From positions 62,001-126,000 of the forward strand of contig JAAVTG010000646.1 in the NCBI GenBank assembly GCA_011947345.1: a stretch of 64,000 nucleotides of DNA, given 5' to 3'. Each line of letters begins with the position of its first letter. The first letter of the stretch is position 1. This document shows positions 63,403 to 64,000 of this stretch, piece after piece. The notes under the pieces were generated by a model, which was given only the letters and a program-made list of their open reading frames with translations, had not been told where the DNA came from and ran no database searches. Made by a program: the position numbers and the translations under genes. The stretch comes from Phytophthora quininea. Lineage: Eukaryota > Oomycota > Peronosporomycetes > Peronosporales > Peronosporaceae.

Positions 63403-64000
63403 ATGAGCTGCAGCGCGTGCTTCGCCGGCAGAACGGAGCTGCTCGACTGGCTAAACACTCTGTGCGCCACCGAGCTGACCAAGCTGGAGCAGACGTGCAC
63501 TGGCGCCGTGGCCTGTCAGGTGCTGGACGCCCTCTTCCCTGGCAAAGTCCCCATGGCCAAAGTAGACTGGGGCGCCACGCACGACTACGAGTCCATCGGT
63601 AACTACAAACTGCTGCAGCAGAGCTTCTTCGTGCTCAGGATCGACAAGCAGATCCCCGTCGACCGCCTCGTGCGCGGCAAGTACCAGGACAACCTCGAGT
63701 TCATGCAGTGGCTCAAGGCCTTCTACGACCGCCAAGACGCACACCCGCCCTACGACCCCATCGCGAGGCGCGAGAAGGGCAAAGGCGGCGCAGAGTACAA
63801 CCGAAAGCTGTTCGGATCCATGGCAGCGAAGGTCGTGGCAGCTCAACAGTCGACGCCAGTGAAGAGCAAGTCGGCAACGCCGACCAAGAAGTCTCCTCGT
63901 TGCACGAGCAGTTCTGGTCGCGGAGCTTGTGCCCCTATCAGTGAGGACGCTGCCATGGCGTTGAAAGAGATGGTGAAGAACATCACGGAGGCGAACGAGT
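63403..64000 (+). CDS. EB1: EB1-family microtubule plus-end-binding protein, 3' end beyond window
   Basis: The ATG at 63403 opens a frame that runs off the right edge. MSCSACFAGRTELLDWLNTL starts the calponin-homology domain (family form: GR.ELL.WLN); it continues LTKLEQTCTGAVACQVLDAL, FPGKVPMAKVDWGATHDYES, IGNYKLLQQSFFVLRIDKQI, PVDRLVRGKYQDNLEFMQWL, KAFYDRQ and YDPIARRE. A Ser/Thr/Lys/Pro linker (STPVKSKSATPTKKSP) follows, typical of EB1 and partly microtubule-binding, and then EDAAMALKEMVKNITEANE, the beginning of the dimerising EB coiled coil. It tracks growing microtubule ends and recruits SxIP partners. It is divergent from the MPS1 kinase gene. Confidence 0.93.
   Translation, partial: MSCSACFAGRTELLDWLNTLCATELTKLEQTCTGAVACQVLDALFPGKVPMAKVDWGATHDYESIGNYKLLQQSFFVLRIDKQIPVDRLVRGKYQDNLEFMQWLKAFYDRQDAHPPYDPIARREKGKGGAEYNRKLFGSMAAKVVAAQQSTPVKSKSATPTKKSPRCTSSSGRGACAPISEDAAMALKEMVKNITEANE

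Noticed and set aside
1..64000. RXLR, CRN or NLP effector genes
   Set aside because: Checked the signal-peptide-bearing and small ORFs for RXLR-EER, LFLAK and GHRHDWE motifs; none seen.

Overview
The window looks like nuclear DNA of an oomycete, most likely Phytophthora or a close relative. The reasons are short introns of about 60-105 bp with GT..AG ends, tightly packed GC-rich genes, a FYVE-START protein, arrays of aquaglyceroporins and LURP-one-like genes, an oomycete-type bZIP, and a Ty3/gypsy element whose domains (two RNase H domains and a chromodomain) match the oomycete lineage described as Chronos. I see no bacterial features, CRISPR array, rRNA or convincing tRNA.

Layout. 1-16.4 kb is host gene space: a FYVE-START protein running off the left edge, a mitochondrial protein, a membrane-anchored thaumatin-like protein, an NYN-domain RNase-like protein, an RRM/SR RNA-binding protein, a class I histone deacetylase divergently paired with a NAP1-type histone chaperone, and a CaMKK-like kinase. 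16.4-22.3 kb is a transposon graveyard with Ty1/copia and MULE remnants. 22.3-28.9 kb holds a bZIP factor, three LURP-one-related genes and a mitochondrial PPR-like protein. 29.3-33.0 kb is a piggyBac-like element with terminal inverted repeats, followed by a Helitron helicase remnant. 34.3-48.7 kb is a 14.4-kb gypsy element with about 1.07-kb LTRs. 48.7-49.8 kb holds a transposon fragment and the 3' end of a lost channel gene. 50.0-52.2 kb is a full polycystin-2-like channel. 52.2-59.3 kb is a five-gene aquaglyceroporin cluster whose outer members form a 1.28-kb inverted repeat. 59.8-64 kb has an MPS1/TTK checkpoint kinase divergent from an EB1 microtubule plus-end protein that runs off the right edge.

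Most host genes and the gypsy polyprotein carry one-base frameshifts, often at runs of four or more identical bases, without accompanying nonsense mutations. I therefore read most of them as functional genes with sequence-level indels rather than as pseudogenes. The histone deacetylase, the polycystin channel and the left aquaglyceroporin are intact.

The most unusual object is the gypsy element. Besides gag-pol on the minus strand it carries a spliced antisense ORF of about 1,120 codons between pol and the 3' LTR, and a roughly 13-bp motif recurs along the element on both strands and in both LTRs. This layout (an extra protein plus dispersed short sites) resembles self-protecting transposons such as plant VANDAL elements with VANC. 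The functional link is inference.
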